Notes: generated from the sequence alone by a model not told the origin. Shown: positions 8,441-17,313, numbered from the stretch's first letter. The stretch is 64,000 nucleotides of DNA from Lachnospiraceae bacterium UBA3804 (GCA_002368665.1 DFEK01000003.1:1-64000), one strand, 5' to 3'. Translations and numbers: made by a program.

Positions 8441-9181
8441 TTACTTTCCTTTTTCTCTTGCAACAATGATCATACGTTCCGTTCCCGGCCGTACCTTTCC
8501 GCCGTCCTTTTCATCAAAAGCCTTGACGAAGACCATTCCCGCGCTCTTTATGGCTTTTTTTACTTCAGCCAGTGTATATGCCCTCTGCAGATGAATCTCC
8601 TCGCTCTTGCGATAAACATCTTTCTCACGAATGAAGAGGGTTAAGTCATATTCGTTTAAATGCTTCTTGGCATCGTAGTAGTTTTCCCAGATATAACTGC
8701 ATTCATCCAGATTCTGCGCTTCCACAGTGCTTGCCATGACATCCCGGTAAAAATGTACGGTCTTTAAGTCAAAAACGAAAATCCCCTTCGGATCCAGGTA
8801 ATTGTTGACCAGTTTCAAGACTTTAACCAGGTCTTTTTCTTTGGTCAGGTAGTTAATGCTGTCGCAGGTACTGTAGATTGCCCTGACGGTTCCGTACAGT
8901 TCAAAGTTTCGCATATCCTGCTGCAGATACAGGATACCCTCTGCGCCGTTTGCATATGCTTCCTGCAGCATATCCGCCGAGGCATCCACACCGATCATGT
9001 CATATCCGAGTGAGCGAAAACGCCTTGCCATCTCACCGGTGCCGCAGCACAGGTCCAAAACCAGGCCGTCTTTTATTCCGTTTTCCCGAAAGATTCGATG
9101 AATGATTTTCTCCCACCGGCCATACGGAATATCCTGCATAATCTGCGCATAAACGCCGGCAAAATCAGTATATGTCTCCAT
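8441..9181 (-). CDS. Class I SAM-dependent methyltransferase
   Basis: A 246-residue cytoplasmic enzyme with motif I LDLCCGTGEMARRF near residues 42-55 and an acidic motif II in IGVDASADML, the usual Rossmann methyltransferase signature. The substrate is unknown; similar proteins next to hslO are annotated only as generic methyltransferases. An in-frame ATG 21 bases upstream (9202) exists, but the ATG at 9181 has AAAGGA 6-7 bases before it and gives METYTDFAGVYAQ, the common family start. It follows the terminator of the export-family gene by 33 bases, so it needs a promoter of its own or relies on read-through; I see no clear promoter. Confidence 0.85.
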   Translation of the reverse strand: METYTDFAGVYAQIMQDIPYGRWEKIIHRIFRENGIKDGLVLDLCCGTGEMARRFRSLGYDMIGVDASADMLQEAYANGAEGILYLQQDMRNFELYGTVRAIYSTCDSINYLTKEKDLVKVLKLVNNYLDPKGIFVFDLKTVHFYRDVMASTVEAQNLDECSYIWENYYDAKKHLNEYDLTLFIREKDVYRKSEEIHLQRAYTLAEVKKAIKSAGMVFVKAFDEKDGGKVRPGTERMIIVAREKGK

Positions 9182-9213
9182 TTGCGTTCCTTTAATCCAC
9201 ACGATACCGAAGC

Positions 9214-9265
9214 GGTAAAAAAGTAAAAAAGGAACACGTGCGCAGTTATTCTGCGCCTGTGCTCC
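9214..9265 (-). terminator. Rho-independent terminator after the export-family gene
   Basis: An imperfect 15-base stem (arms 9231-9245 and 9251-9265, loop TTATT) is followed on the minus strand by a T-rich run (complement of 9216-9230). It starts seven bases after the stop of the gene at 9272-9781. Confidence 0.8.
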
Positions 9266-9271
9266 TGGGAA

Positions 9272-9781
9272 TTATATGTGAAACAGTTTGGTAAAGACTT
9301 CCGGGAAAGCATAAAAGATGGTCAGCATAATTGCCGATGCCATAACAAGCCCGATTAACTCCGCTATTATCGCCTTCTTGATGTCCATCTCAAGCAGGGA
9401 AGCGATTAAGGAACCCATCCAGGCTCCGGTACCCGGAAGCGGAATGCCTACGAAGAGGATTAGTGCAACAAATTCACCGTTTTTGAATTTATCGCTTTTT
9501 TTCATCGCCTTCTCTTCGAACCAGTTGGCTATCTTTCCCAAAAACTTATTTTTCTTCATCCACTTAAAGATCTGTTTGATAAACAGAAGAATGAAGGGGA
9601 TCGGAATAATGTTTCCGATGATACAAAATAATGCCGCTCTCCAAAGCTCCAAATCCACAAGTTTGGAAAAAATGATTCCTCCACGGAGTTCCACCAGGGG
9701 AACCATGGAGATGATCAAAGCGGCGAGTTCTCTCGGCAATCCATGGAAGGTCGAGACAAACCAATCATATACGACGCTCAT
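9272..9781 (-). CDS. Small multi-drug export family membrane protein (COG2426-like)
   Basis: A 169-residue polytopic protein of about four membrane helices. The markers are MVPLVELRGGI near residues 26-36, the conserved Glu-Leu-Arg-Gly motif of this family, and GIPLPGTGAWMGS near 112-124, a repeat of the same turn. The family name comes from early annotation; transport activity has not been firmly shown, and similarity to DedA/VTT proteins is only in general plan. The ATG has AAGGAG five bases upstream and its own promoter, and a terminator follows, so it is a single-gene transcript. Confidence 0.85.
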   Translation of the reverse strand: MSVVYDWFVSTFHGLPRELAALIISMVPLVELRGGIIFSKLVDLELWRAALFCIIGNIIPIPFILLFIKQIFKWMKKNKFLGKIANWFEEKAMKKSDKFKNGEFVALILFVGIPLPGTGAWMGSLIASLLEMDIKKAIIAELIGLVMASAIMLTIFYAFPEVFTKLFHI

Positions 9782-9821
9782 TTTTACTCCTTATGTTTCA
9801 TTCCCTTTTCACACAAAGTAT

Positions 9822-9851
9822 ATTATAGCATACTCTGCTGTCAATTTGCAA
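9822..9851 (-). promoter_or_regulatory. Sigma-A type promoter with extended -10
   Basis: On the minus strand TTGCAA and, 18 bases later, TATAAT preceded by TGC (extended -10). An overlapping alternative pairs TTGACA (complement of 9839-9844) with TATACT 16 bases on. Either places the start of transcription about 35 bases before the gene at 9781. Confidence 0.75.
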
Positions 9852-9884
9852 TTTTTGAGGCATTTTTTGTGATTTTTTTAACCA

Positions 9885-9912
9885 TAAAAAACCCCTGCGG
9901 ATCGGCAGGGGC
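9885..9912 (-). terminator. Rho-independent terminator after hisC
   Basis: Stem CCCCTGC / GCAGGGG (9892-9911) followed on the minus strand by a run of six T. It lies 15 bases after the hisC stop and separates hisC from the export-family gene. Confidence 0.9.
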
Positions 9913-9926
9913 TTAATTGCTTTCTA

Positions 9927-10988
9927 CTAGCGATGCAGGATTTCCGCCAATGCTTTGATCAGCTCATCCATTTCGGCGTCCGTTCCGATGGAAATACGTA
10001 GATACTGATCGATTCTGGGCTTGGAAAAATGCCTTACGATTATGCCTCTTTCTCTGAGTTTCTTCATGATCTCGGATGCGTCCATCGCAGGATGTGAAGC
10101 GAAAATAAAATTGGTTTTGCTGTCACGGAATACAAATCCCAAAGACTTAAGCTGTAATTTGACCCGCTCTCTGGTGGCGATCACTGCCTGCACTTTTTCC
10201 CTGAAATATGCATCATCCCGGATTGCTTCCACACCGAGCAGAAGGGACGTTGTATTCATCGTATAGGAGTTAACGGAAAACTTCACATCTTTTAAATACT
10301 TAATCAAAAGCTTACTTCCGAATGCCATTCCGATTCGCATACCGGCCATGGATCTGGACTTGGAGAATGTCTGCACGACAAGCAGGTTCTCGTATTTATC
10401 AATCAGGTCGATCACGCTCTCGGCGCCAAAGTCCACATAGGCTTCATCGACGATAACCACCGTATCCGTGTGTTCTTTTAAGAAATCTTCCATCCAGGCT
10501 TTCGGCTTGGCGACTCCGGTCGGTGCATTCGGATTGGCAATGACAATACCGCCGTTTTCCATTCGGTAATCTTCTGCGCGAATCTCAAAATTCTCATCCA
10601 GGGGAATCTGTTTATAAGGAATACCGTAAACCTCTGCCCAAACATCGTAGAATGAATATGTGATATCCGGGAAAAGAACCGGTTTTTTGCTGTTAAAGAA
10701 CGTTAAAAATGCCATCGAAAGAACATCATCCGAGCCTACACCGACGAAAAGCCGGTCTCTCGAGATGCCGTAATAATCAGCAATCGCTTCTTCCAAGATT
10801 TCGCAATCCGGTGCCGGATATTTCCTTAAAACGGACGGATCCTCTGCCAGTTTCAGCAGCGCATCGCGCACGCCGGGAGCCGGAGGATAGGGATTTTCGT
10901 TGGTATTTAATTTGATCAGATTCGGTATCTTGGGCTGTTCTCCCGGAACATAGGGAGTCACCTTTCTGAAATTATCTTCAAGAGCCAT
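9927..10988 (-). CDS. hisC: Histidinol-phosphate aminotransferase
   Basis: PLP enzyme of histidine biosynthesis (imidazole-acetol phosphate to histidinol phosphate, glutamate as donor). The 353-residue protein has the fold-type I marks: NTNENPYPPAP near the N terminus, NPNAPTG for cofactor phosphate contact, DEAYVDF, and the PLP lysine in TFSKSRSMAGMRIG. The frame runs 25 codons further upstream, but that part overlaps the promoter; the ATG at 10988 has AGAGGA 7 bases before it. It stands alone, not in a his operon, with promoter and terminator on either side. Activity on aromatic amino acids is possible, as in other orphan hisC genes. Confidence 0.92.
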   Translation of the reverse strand: MALEDNFRKVTPYVPGEQPKIPNLIKLNTNENPYPPAPGVRDALLKLAEDPSVLRKYPAPDCEILEEAIADYYGISRDRLFVGVGSDDVLSMAFLTFFNSKKPVLFPDITYSFYDVWAEVYGIPYKQIPLDENFEIRAEDYRMENGGIVIANPNAPTGVAKPKAWMEDFLKEHTDTVVIVDEAYVDFGAESVIDLIDKYENLLVVQTFSKSRSMAGMRIGMAFGSKLLIKYLKDVKFSVNSYTMNTTSLLLGVEAIRDDAYFREKVQAVIATRERVKLQLKSLGFVFRDSKTNFIFASHPAMDASEIMKKLRERGIIVRHFSKPRIDQYLRISIGTDAEMDELIKALAEILHR

Positions 10989-11033
10989 TTTATTTCCTCT
11001 TTCGTTTTGTTCCGTACTGTTACAGGACATTTC

Positions 11034-11063
11034 ATTATAGTGCTCTTTTTTCCATTCTGTCAA
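11034..11063 (-). promoter_or_regulatory. Consensus sigma-A promoter of hisC
   Basis: Exact TTGACA (complement of 11058-11063) and exact TATAAT (complement of 11034-11039) with an 18-base spacer, about 45 bases before the hisC ATG. It falls inside the upstream extension of the hisC frame and so decides the start. Confidence 0.9.
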
Positions 11064-11102
11064 CGCATCCCACCCCGGCTTTCTTACCTATACCGGCTGT
11101 TC

Positions 11103-12758
11103 CTATCCGGCTTCGTGAATTTGGATTTTGCGCTCCACATGAAGGGAATACATGTGTTTTTCCAGAAAGAGCGCAACCGGCTGATAACGGTAGATTGCAA
11201 CAAAAAGTCCCGGAAGCAGTATGCAGAAATCATCGCACTCCGCTTTCAGAAGTGCCCGTTTGGTGAGACGGATGGCGAATCCCTGTGTCTTTCTTTGAAT
11301 AAATGCATTGGAAAGAAAATGTTTCCTTCCGTCTTCATCCACCCACATCACCCTGGCGGTGCGAAACAGCATCAACCATGCATAAAACAGCATAACTGCA
11401 CCGGCCAGCGTAGAGGCAGAGATTGTGGTTACAATCTTCACCGGTGCGGGAAGATCCGCATACCACTGCAACAGACTTTTTTTCTTTGGCAAAACAGGCT
11501 CCGTGGGTTCTGCGGTAACCGGTTTTATTTCTTCTTTACGTTCTTCTTCCAACGGTTTTTCTTCGACTTTTGGCGGTTTTTCCTCCTCCGGCTCCTTGAC
11601 CATAACAGCCGGACTTACTTTCGTCGGATGCTCTTCGGCAGGTTTCACCTCTTCTTCCGGTGTAGCCGGTACAACCTCCTCTTCGCTCTCCGGCTCGGGA
11701 CTTGGAACAGACGGCGGTGCGGGCTTTATGATATTGCTTACCGATACCGTTTTTTCGGAAATATTTCCCAAACTGTCCCTGACATATACCGTATATTCGC
11801 CGTTTTCATTTACCGTAAAAAAATCTTCTTCCATGAAATCCGTTCCGTTCAGGCTATATGCCTGCTCATGCAGTCCGTTTTCGTCTTCGGCCTCCACAGT
11901 CAGGATGACGGGTTCCGTCGTCTGCGTTTCCGTACTGAACGTAACACTCGTAATCTCCGGCCCTGTACGGTCGATATTTCCGATGGTAACGGATTTGCTG
12001 AGGGAATACCCGATCCCATCCTCTTCATACTCGGTAGTCAACGTAAAAACACCGTTTTTAACCACAGTAATGCTGCTGCCGAGCTTCTCGGGTCCGGATT
12101 CTTTGTCGGCTTCCTCCTCATCTTCTTCCGATTCTTCCTGAGGATCTTCAGGTTCTTTCGTTCCATCCGAAGTTTCCTCGAATTCTTCCCCGAGAGCGTC
12201 CTGCCCTTCTTCCTCTGTATCCTCAGGCTCTTCTTGCCAGGAAAATTCAGGCTTCGCAAGCTCACCGTGATAGGTTGCCGTAAGAGTCACTTCTCTTGCC
12301 GGATCCGTTGTGGAAATATCGATATCAACCATTCCCATCTCCGTCTCCTCCGTATTTCCGCAGACATAATCCATGCATTCATGGTTATGCATAGTGTTAA
12401 AATTCACGGGGGAATAATTAGAACATCCGCCTTCCGGATTGCTTCCGTACGGGCTGTTATAGCAGGCATACCCCTCACTGTACCAGGTTTCCCCGCAACT
12501 GCAGGTACACCGGTAGACGTAGCCGTGGAGCGCACCGCCGCAGTTCGGACAGATATCCTCGTAGGTCTTATTCAGGCTTCCGGGACTGTCGGACTCCTGC
12601 CTTCTCACCACTTTCCCAAGACAGGCTTCGGAATGATGATGAAGAAGAGGAAATGAAATCCCCATACTCCTTGCCCGAACCGGTAAAAGGAAAGCACCAA
12701 CCAGACTTGTGGCCATTATGCCGCAAATCGACAACACAATAATTCTTTTTTTACACAA
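11103..12758 (-). CDS. Exported, membrane-anchored acidic protein with Cys-rich N-terminal domain
   Basis: No family recognised. The start is taken as TTG at 12758, with AAAGGAG 9 bases before it; this gives 551 residues beginning MCKKRIIVLS and a normal signal peptide ending near LLPVRARS. The longer ATG frame from 12914 would run through the clpX terminator and bury the signal. After the signal comes a Cys-rich segment (pairs CPNC, CTCSC, CMDYVC among others) that looks like a metal-binding or disulfide domain, then a Glu/Asp-rich linker, a beta-rich Ig-like region (ITSVTFS to TVYVRDSLGN), a Pro/Glu/Lys-rich wall-spanning stretch, one membrane helix near residues 440-462 and a C-terminal part of about 85 residues. 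Probably a surface protein. Confidence 0.65.
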   Translation of the reverse strand: MCKKRIIVLSICGIMATSLVGAFLLPVRARSMGISFPLLHHHSEACLGKVVRRQESDSPGSLNKTYEDICPNCGGALHGYVYRCTCSCGETWYSEGYACYNSPYGSNPEGGCSNYSPVNFNTMHNHECMDYVCGNTEETEMGMVDIDISTTDPAREVTLTATYHGELAKPEFSWQEEPEDTEEEGQDALGEEFEETSDGTKEPEDPQEESEEDEEEADKESGPEKLGSSITVVKNGVFTLTTEYEEDGIGYSLSKSVTIGNIDRTGPEITSVTFSTETQTTEPVILTVEAEDENGLHEQAYSLNGTDFMEEDFFTVNENGEYTVYVRDSLGNISEKTVSVSNIIKPAPPSVPSPEPESEEEVVPATPEEEVKPAEEHPTKVSPAVMVKEPEEEKPPKVEEKPLEEERKEEIKPVTAEPTEPVLPKKKSLLQWYADLPAPVKIVTTISASTLAGAVMLFYAWLMLFRTARVMWVDEDGRKHFLSNAFIQRKTQGFAIRLTKRALLKAECDDFCILLPGLFVAIYRYQPVALFLEKHMYSLHVERKIQIHEAG

Positions 12759-12824
12759 AATACAATTCTCCTTTCTTTGGTTTTTGGATTGAAAATGTTG
12801 AAAAGTTGCACGAATTGTGCGGAT

Positions 12825-12845
12825 GCCAAACAAGAACTGTTTGGC
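12825..12845. other. Perfect inverted repeat upstream of the exported protein gene
   Basis: GCCAAACA-AGAAC-TGTTTGGC, eight-base arms with a five-base loop, in the 130-base leader between the clpX terminator and the TTG start at 12758. No T run follows on either strand, so it does not look like a terminator; an operator or an mRNA hairpin is possible. A smaller palindrome, GCAC-GAATT-GTGC, lies just beside it at 12808-12820. Confidence 0.5.
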
Positions 12846-12890
12846 GGATAACCATACTGTATCATTTTTCTCCCGATAAGGGAAGAGGGA

Positions 12891-12923
12891 AAATAAAAAA
12901 AGGAACGGCACCAAACCGTTCCT
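12891..12923 (-). terminator. Rho-independent terminator after clpX
   Basis: Stem AGGAACGG / CCGTTCCT (12901-12923, loop of seven) followed on the minus strand by a T-rich run. It begins 11 bases after the clpX stop. Confidence 0.9.
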
Positions 12924-12933
12924 TTCGTTTCTG

Positions 12934-14430
12934 TCATTCTTTTTCTTCTTTCGGAGTCTCCATGGTTCTGATTTCCACCAGAGGTCCGCCTTTTCCTTCG
13001 ATGTAATCCCCGGTAATCGTCACTTTTCCGATGTTTTCATCCTTGGGAATTTCATACATGATATCCAGCATGAATTCCTCTATGATGGCGCGAAGAGCTC
13101 TGGCACCGGTATCTCTCTCCATGGCCTTTTTGGCAATGGCACGATACGCGCTATCGTCAAATTCAAGCTTTACTTCGTCCAGCGCAAGAAGTTTCTGATA
13201 CTGCTTAAGGATGGCATTCTTCGGCTCTTTCAGAATTTCTGCCAGCATTTCCTCATTCAGCCCTTCTAAGGGACACAGGATCGGCAGACGACCGACAAAC
13301 TCCGGAATCATACCGTATTTCTTGATATCCTCTACGGTAACTCTTTTTAGGAGATCTTTCTCTTTATCAAATTTATCCTTCAGTTCTCCGTTAAATCCAA
13401 TGGATGTCTGCTTGGATAATCTGGCTTTGATGATTTCCTCCAGATCCGGGAAGGCACCGCCGCAAATAAACAGGATATTTCTGGTATTTACGGTAGTTAA
13501 AGGCACCATGGCATTCTTACTGGTGGAACCGACAGGCACTTCAATATCCGCTCCTTCAAGCAGCTTCAGCATTCCCTGCTGAACCGATTCACCGGATACA
13601 TCTCTGGACTTGGTGTCCTGCTTCTTGGCAAGTTTATCGATCTCGTCCACGAAAACGATACCGCTTTCCGCACGTTCCACATCATTGTCCGCCGCCATTA
13701 AAAGTTTGCTTAAAACACTTTCGATATCATCACCGATATATCCTGCTTCGGTAAGAGATGTGGCATCTGCAATCGCAAGAGGAACATCCAGAAGCTTCGC
13801 AAGCGTTTTTACCAGATAAGTTTTGCCGCAACCGGTCGGGCCCAGCATGAGAATATTGGATTTTTCAATCTCAATCTCGTCCATGGTCTGGGTAGCCACT
13901 CGTTTGTAGTGATTATAAACCGCTACGGAGATAATCTTCTTCGCATGTTCCTGCCCGATGATATACTCATCCAGCATTGCTTTAATCTTATGCGGTGCAG
14001 GAACCTTCTTGATATCGATCAAAGGAGGATCGCCCTCTTTACGCTCTTTTTTCTTAATCCTGGTGCGCTCAAGGTTCGGATTCTGTCCGCCGAAAATACT
14101 TCCAAGGTTCAGGAAAAGGGGAGGCGCGGACTCTTTGGAAGACTTCTTTTCTTCCTTCTTCTCTTCGCCTTCTTTATCCGGCTCATCCTTCTTCTCACCG
14201 GAGGGCATAACCGAAGGCATTCCGGCATTTCCCATCATTTTGGTCAGGTCGTCCAACTGTCCGTTGGCCGACATTTCGCCGATCATATCAAAGGACTTCT
14301 GCAGGCAGTCGCTGCAGATGGACAGTCCTTCCTGAAGTTTGACCATTTTACCGGCTACGGATTCGGTTCGGCGGCAAACCGCACAGACCTCTTCGTATCC
14401 TGAATTGTCATGATTATTGTTTTCGCTCAT
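12934..14430 (-). CDS. clpX: ATP-dependent Clp protease ATP-binding subunit ClpX
   Basis: AAA+ unfoldase that feeds substrates to ClpP. The 498-residue protein has the N-terminal zinc domain (Cys 16, 19, 39 and 42), Walker A GPTGCGKT near 197-204, pore loop GYIG near 230-233, Walker B IVFVDEIDK near 258-266, the ClpP-binding IGF loop near 344-346 and the Arg finger/sensor region GARALRAIIEEF. A linker rich in Lys, Glu and Asp (about 75-140) makes it roughly 75 residues longer than E. coli ClpX. The gene follows the HtrA protease by 17 bases and may share its transcript; clpP is not in the window. Confidence 0.96.
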   Translation of the reverse strand: MSENNNHDNSGYEEVCAVCRRTESVAGKMVKLQEGLSICSDCLQKSFDMIGEMSANGQLDDLTKMMGNAGMPSVMPSGEKKDEPDKEGEEKKEEKKSSKESAPPLFLNLGSIFGGQNPNLERTRIKKKERKEGDPPLIDIKKVPAPHKIKAMLDEYIIGQEHAKKIISVAVYNHYKRVATQTMDEIEIEKSNILMLGPTGCGKTYLVKTLAKLLDVPLAIADATSLTEAGYIGDDIESVLSKLLMAADNDVERAESGIVFVDEIDKLAKKQDTKSRDVSGESVQQGMLKLLEGADIEVPVGSTSKNAMVPLTTVNTRNILFICGGAFPDLEEIIKARLSKQTSIGFNGELKDKFDKEKDLLKRVTVEDIKKYGMIPEFVGRLPILCPLEGLNEEMLAEILKEPKNAILKQYQKLLALDEVKLEFDDSAYRAIAKKAMERDTGARALRAIIEEFMLDIMYEIPKDENIGKVTITGDYIEGKGGPLVEIRTMETPKEEKE

Positions 14431-14447
14431 TTGAATTCCTAACTGTT

Positions 14448-16262
14448 TTACGGGTTTGTAGTTTTCTTGTCTTCCAGGGTTACCTTGGTTTCGTATGTAT
14501 TGAACTGTCCGTTCTCGAATCTTCTGTAGGTAATGGTTACTTCCGCACCGGATGGATAAGAAGCCAGGTACTGCATCAGTTCCGTAGTGGAAACAACGGA
14601 TTCACCCTCGAATTCGGTTACGATATCTCCGGCCTGGATTCCGCCCTTATCGGCAGGGCTTCCGGGTGTTACGGATCTGACATAGATTCCGACAGGAATC
14701 GGAACACCGCTGTTGGTTCTGGAACCGCTCTTAACCGTATAACCGCTGATACCGAAGTAACTCTGCTGCTCAGCCGGAAGTTCTTCCAGTTCTTTCTTCT
14801 CGATCAGTTTCTCAATAATCGGTCTTGCCGTATCGATCGGAATTGCATATCCCATACTCTCGACGGAACTTCCGTCCAGCTTATTGGAGTTGATACCGAT
14901 TAACTGACCCTTCATGTTTAAAAGTGCACCACCGGAGTTACCGTGGTTAATTGCGGCATCCGTCTGAATGAAAACACCTTTTTCTCCGTTTTCCGTTAAC
15001 ATCTCTCTGTTTAAAGCGGAGATGACGCCATATGTTACGGACTGGCCGTAACCGAGCGCATTTCCGATGGCTACGCAGGACTCGCCGACAACCAGATCGG
15101 CGGATGTTCCGATCTGCGCAAGCTTAATGGCACTCTTGGTGGAACCGCCGAGGGAATCCATTTTAACGGTAATTACCGCCAAGTCGTTGGATACTTTTTT
15201 ACCCTTTACTTCCGCATTCGCCGTGGAAGCATCGCAGAACTGGACGGAAATTTCCTTTGCGTCGGCAACAACATGATAATTGGTTGCAATGAAAAGGTTT
15301 TCGTCATTCTGTCCGACGATTACGCCGGTACCGCTGGCTGCGGCTTCCTGTACCATACCGTAATAATTATAATCCACTTTGGTATTGATAATAACAACGG
15401 CAGGCATGCAGGCTTCCGCAATCTCGGGAACCGTCATCTCTTCCGTTACATTTGTTCCTTCAATTCCGCCGTCGGGATCGGCTGCCAGAATGGTTCCGCC
15501 TTCGCTGGTAATTTCACTGGTGACCGGACCCGGATTCTCCGAAGGATTTTCGGAAGTAACAATTGTAGGGTTATTGTTTACCAATTTCAGTTTATTCGGC
15601 AGAAAATGTAACATTGCAAGGATCACACCACCTGCAACCAAACCAAATACCAATCCGGACGCAGCCATGAGCAAAAGACGGATACCGAACGGCTTGGACT
15701 TTTTCTCCTTGTTTTTCTCAGGCTTTTGAGGCTGCGGTTTCGCAGGTGCCACAGGCTGGGGTGCCACGGGCTGGGGTGCTGCTGCAGACTGAACCGGCTG
15801 AGGATTCTGCTGAATGGGAGAAGCTTCAAACACGGGTGCAACAGGCTGAGGTGCTACTGCAGGCTGAACCGGCTGAGGATTCTGCTGAATCGGGGATGCC
15901 TCAAATGCGGGTGCTGCTGCGGACTGAGGAACTATAGGCTGAGGTGTCGGTGCAGGCTGAACCGGTGCTGCAGTCTGTGCAGGTACTTCCGGCTGGACCT
16001 GTGCCACATTCTGCGCCTGTGCAGCACGAAGTCTCTCCTCTTCCGCTTTGGCGGCGATCTCGCTGCTCAAATCGGAATGATATGTATTTCCCGCCGTCTG
16101 CGCATTCGACATATATTCGTTATTGACGTAACGTCCGAAACGGTTTACTCCGTCAATGGTAGTTGTTGTCTGATGACGTTCCGGTGCAGGTGCAAAAACC
16201 TGACCCTGATTTCCGGAATAGGTGTATTCCTGGGAATTCATGTTCTGACCGTTTTCATTCAT
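14448..16262 (-). CDS. HtrA/DegP-type membrane-anchored serine protease
   Basis: Envelope quality-control protease. The 604-residue protein starts with about 190 cytoplasmic, disordered residues rich in Pro, Gln, Ala and Val, containing two copies of an FEASPIQQNPQPVQ unit (about 120-133 and 145-158). One membrane helix (194-217) follows, then a trypsin-like domain with His330 (TNYHVV), Asp360 (NDLAV) and Ser443 (HGNSGGALL), and one PDZ domain (about 505-590). Membrane anchor, protease and single PDZ is the Gram-positive HtrA plan; the long N-terminal arm is larger than usual. It lies four bases after the GT2 gene and 17 bases before clpX, which suggests one transcript. Confidence 0.92.
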   Translation of the reverse strand: MNENGQNMNSQEYTYSGNQGQVFAPAPERHQTTTTIDGVNRFGRYVNNEYMSNAQTAGNTYHSDLSSEIAAKAEEERLRAAQAQNVAQVQPEVPAQTAAPVQPAPTPQPIVPQSAAAPAFEASPIQQNPQPVQPAVAPQPVAPVFEASPIQQNPQPVQSAAAPQPVAPQPVAPAKPQPQKPEKNKEKKSKPFGIRLLLMAASGLVFGLVAGGVILAMLHFLPNKLKLVNNNPTIVTSENPSENPGPVTSEITSEGGTILAADPDGGIEGTNVTEEMTVPEIAEACMPAVVIINTKVDYNYYGMVQEAAASGTGVIVGQNDENLFIATNYHVVADAKEISVQFCDASTANAEVKGKKVSNDLAVITVKMDSLGGSTKSAIKLAQIGTSADLVVGESCVAIGNALGYGQSVTYGVISALNREMLTENGEKGVFIQTDAAINHGNSGGALLNMKGQLIGINSNKLDGSSVESMGYAIPIDTARPIIEKLIEKKELEELPAEQQSYFGISGYTVKSGSRTNSGVPIPVGIYVRSVTPGSPADKGGIQAGDIVTEFEGESVVSTTELMQYLASYPSGAEVTITYRRFENGQFNTYETKVTLEDKKTTNP

Positions 16263-16266
16263 TTCC

Positions 16267-17274
16267 TTATCTCCTTTCCTCGGGGGACATTCCGTATCCG
16301 CTGTATGGATTGATCCCCGCCGTTGCGTTCCGGATATTCTTCTTCATCCAGTACTCTCTGTTGGTCGTATATTTTAAGATACGTTTTTCGGACAATTTTT
16401 TATAGTTTTTTCCGTACTTAAATCCAAAATATTTGTAAGCGCAGGTAATCAGAAATCCCGGAATCAGATGGTATTTCTTTTTGGACTTCAGAAAAGCAAT
16501 GGTCCGTTTTACCAGCTTCTTGCCTTCCGCCGTAGGCGGAACCGCATCAAAAATCTCCGGATGTTCTGCCTGTGATACACCGTTATCAAAATTCCGGCGG
16601 AACTGCTCCTTATTCGTATAATGATGCGAATGGATTACTTCCGCATCCGGAACATACGCAATCCTGTATCCCTTGGCAATCGCTTTCGCGGCAAAAATCA
16701 TATCCTCATTAAATAACGTATATTCCACAAAGCCGCCCAGTTCATCATAAAGGTCTCTCCGGTAGGCCGCACAGACATTGGAAAAGAAGTATGTCTTAAT
16801 TCCCATGGCCTGCAAATCCTTCTTGGACTTGATCCTGCCCTCCTTCGGATAATTAAAATGTCTGGTATAGCTTTCAATAATCCCGGCGTTTTCCCTGGGA
16901 AGCTGCCTTGCATAGGCAAATTCCGCTTTGCCTGCGATTAAGGGTTTTAACAGATTTTCGACCAGATGAGCATTCTTCGGCATGGCATCATCCGTCATAC
17001 AGATAAAATAGTCCGCCTTCGACTTTGATACGCCTTCCCTTCTGGTATGACCATGGTCAAATTCCATCTTGGAGATATGCGTCACACTCACATTATGCTC
17101 TATTTCAAACTGGTGTCCGTAAAGCATTCCGGAGAAGTAACGCTCCTCCGTATTCATGATGATGATACGGTTAATGGGATATGTCTGCTTCTCCAGACCC
17201 TCAATCAGTTTTAGGAATCGTTCATTCGGTTTATAGGTGGGGATGATCACATCCACCGTGGGTTGATTGCTCAT
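16267..17274 (-). CDS. Family 2 glycosyltransferase, rhamnosyltransferase-like
   Basis: A 335-residue cytoplasmic GT-A enzyme beginning VDVIIPTYKPNERF. The conserved Asp pair is in CMTDDAMP near residues 96-103, and ALFNEDMIF-type acceptor residues appear as YTLFNEDMIFAAK near 190. FDHGHTRREGV and the general layout match the RfbF-like rhamnosyltransferases, so transfer of rhamnose from dTDP-rhamnose is the best guess. It is separated from the LCP gene by a terminator but abuts htrA. The acceptor is unknown; dTDP-rhamnose could come from the rfb genes at 32-35 kb if rfbD exists elsewhere. Confidence 0.8.
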   Translation of the reverse strand: MSNQPTVDVIIPTYKPNERFLKLIEGLEKQTYPINRIIIMNTEERYFSGMLYGHQFEIEHNVSVTHISKMEFDHGHTRREGVSKSKADYFICMTDDAMPKNAHLVENLLKPLIAGKAEFAYARQLPRENAGIIESYTRHFNYPKEGRIKSKKDLQAMGIKTYFFSNVCAAYRRDLYDELGGFVEYTLFNEDMIFAAKAIAKGYRIAYVPDAEVIHSHHYTNKEQFRRNFDNGVSQAEHPEIFDAVPPTAEGKKLVKRTIAFLKSKKKYHLIPGFLITCAYKYFGFKYGKNYKKLSEKRILKYTTNREYWMKKNIRNATAGINPYSGYGMSPEERR

Positions 17275-17313
17275 TCTTTAACCTGCATTGTAATATGCTA
17301 ACCTTAATTCTAA

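Noticed and set aside
10989..11063. N-terminal extension of hisC
   Set aside because: The segment holds an exact TTGACA-18-TATAAT promoter, and the ATG at 10988 has a good ribosome site.
11007..12656. A 549-codon plus-strand frame
   Set aside because: It lies antisense to the acidic exported protein; low-complexity Glu-rich codons leave the opposite strand without stops. It has no ribosome site, and its Phe/Arg/Cys-rich content is unlike a real protein.
12825..12845. Inverted repeat as a second terminator
   Set aside because: No T run follows on either strand and a proper clpX terminator lies 50 bases earlier.
12759..12914. Upstream extension of the exported protein to ATG at 12914
   Set aside because: It would start inside the clpX terminator and place about 50 residues before a normal signal peptide; the TTG at 12758 has a strong ribosome site.
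15726..16313. Plus-strand Cys/Arg/Leu-rich frames opposite htrA
   Set aside because: They are antisense to the Pro/Gln/Ala-rich arm of HtrA and lack start signals; the minus-strand frame has clear protease motifs.
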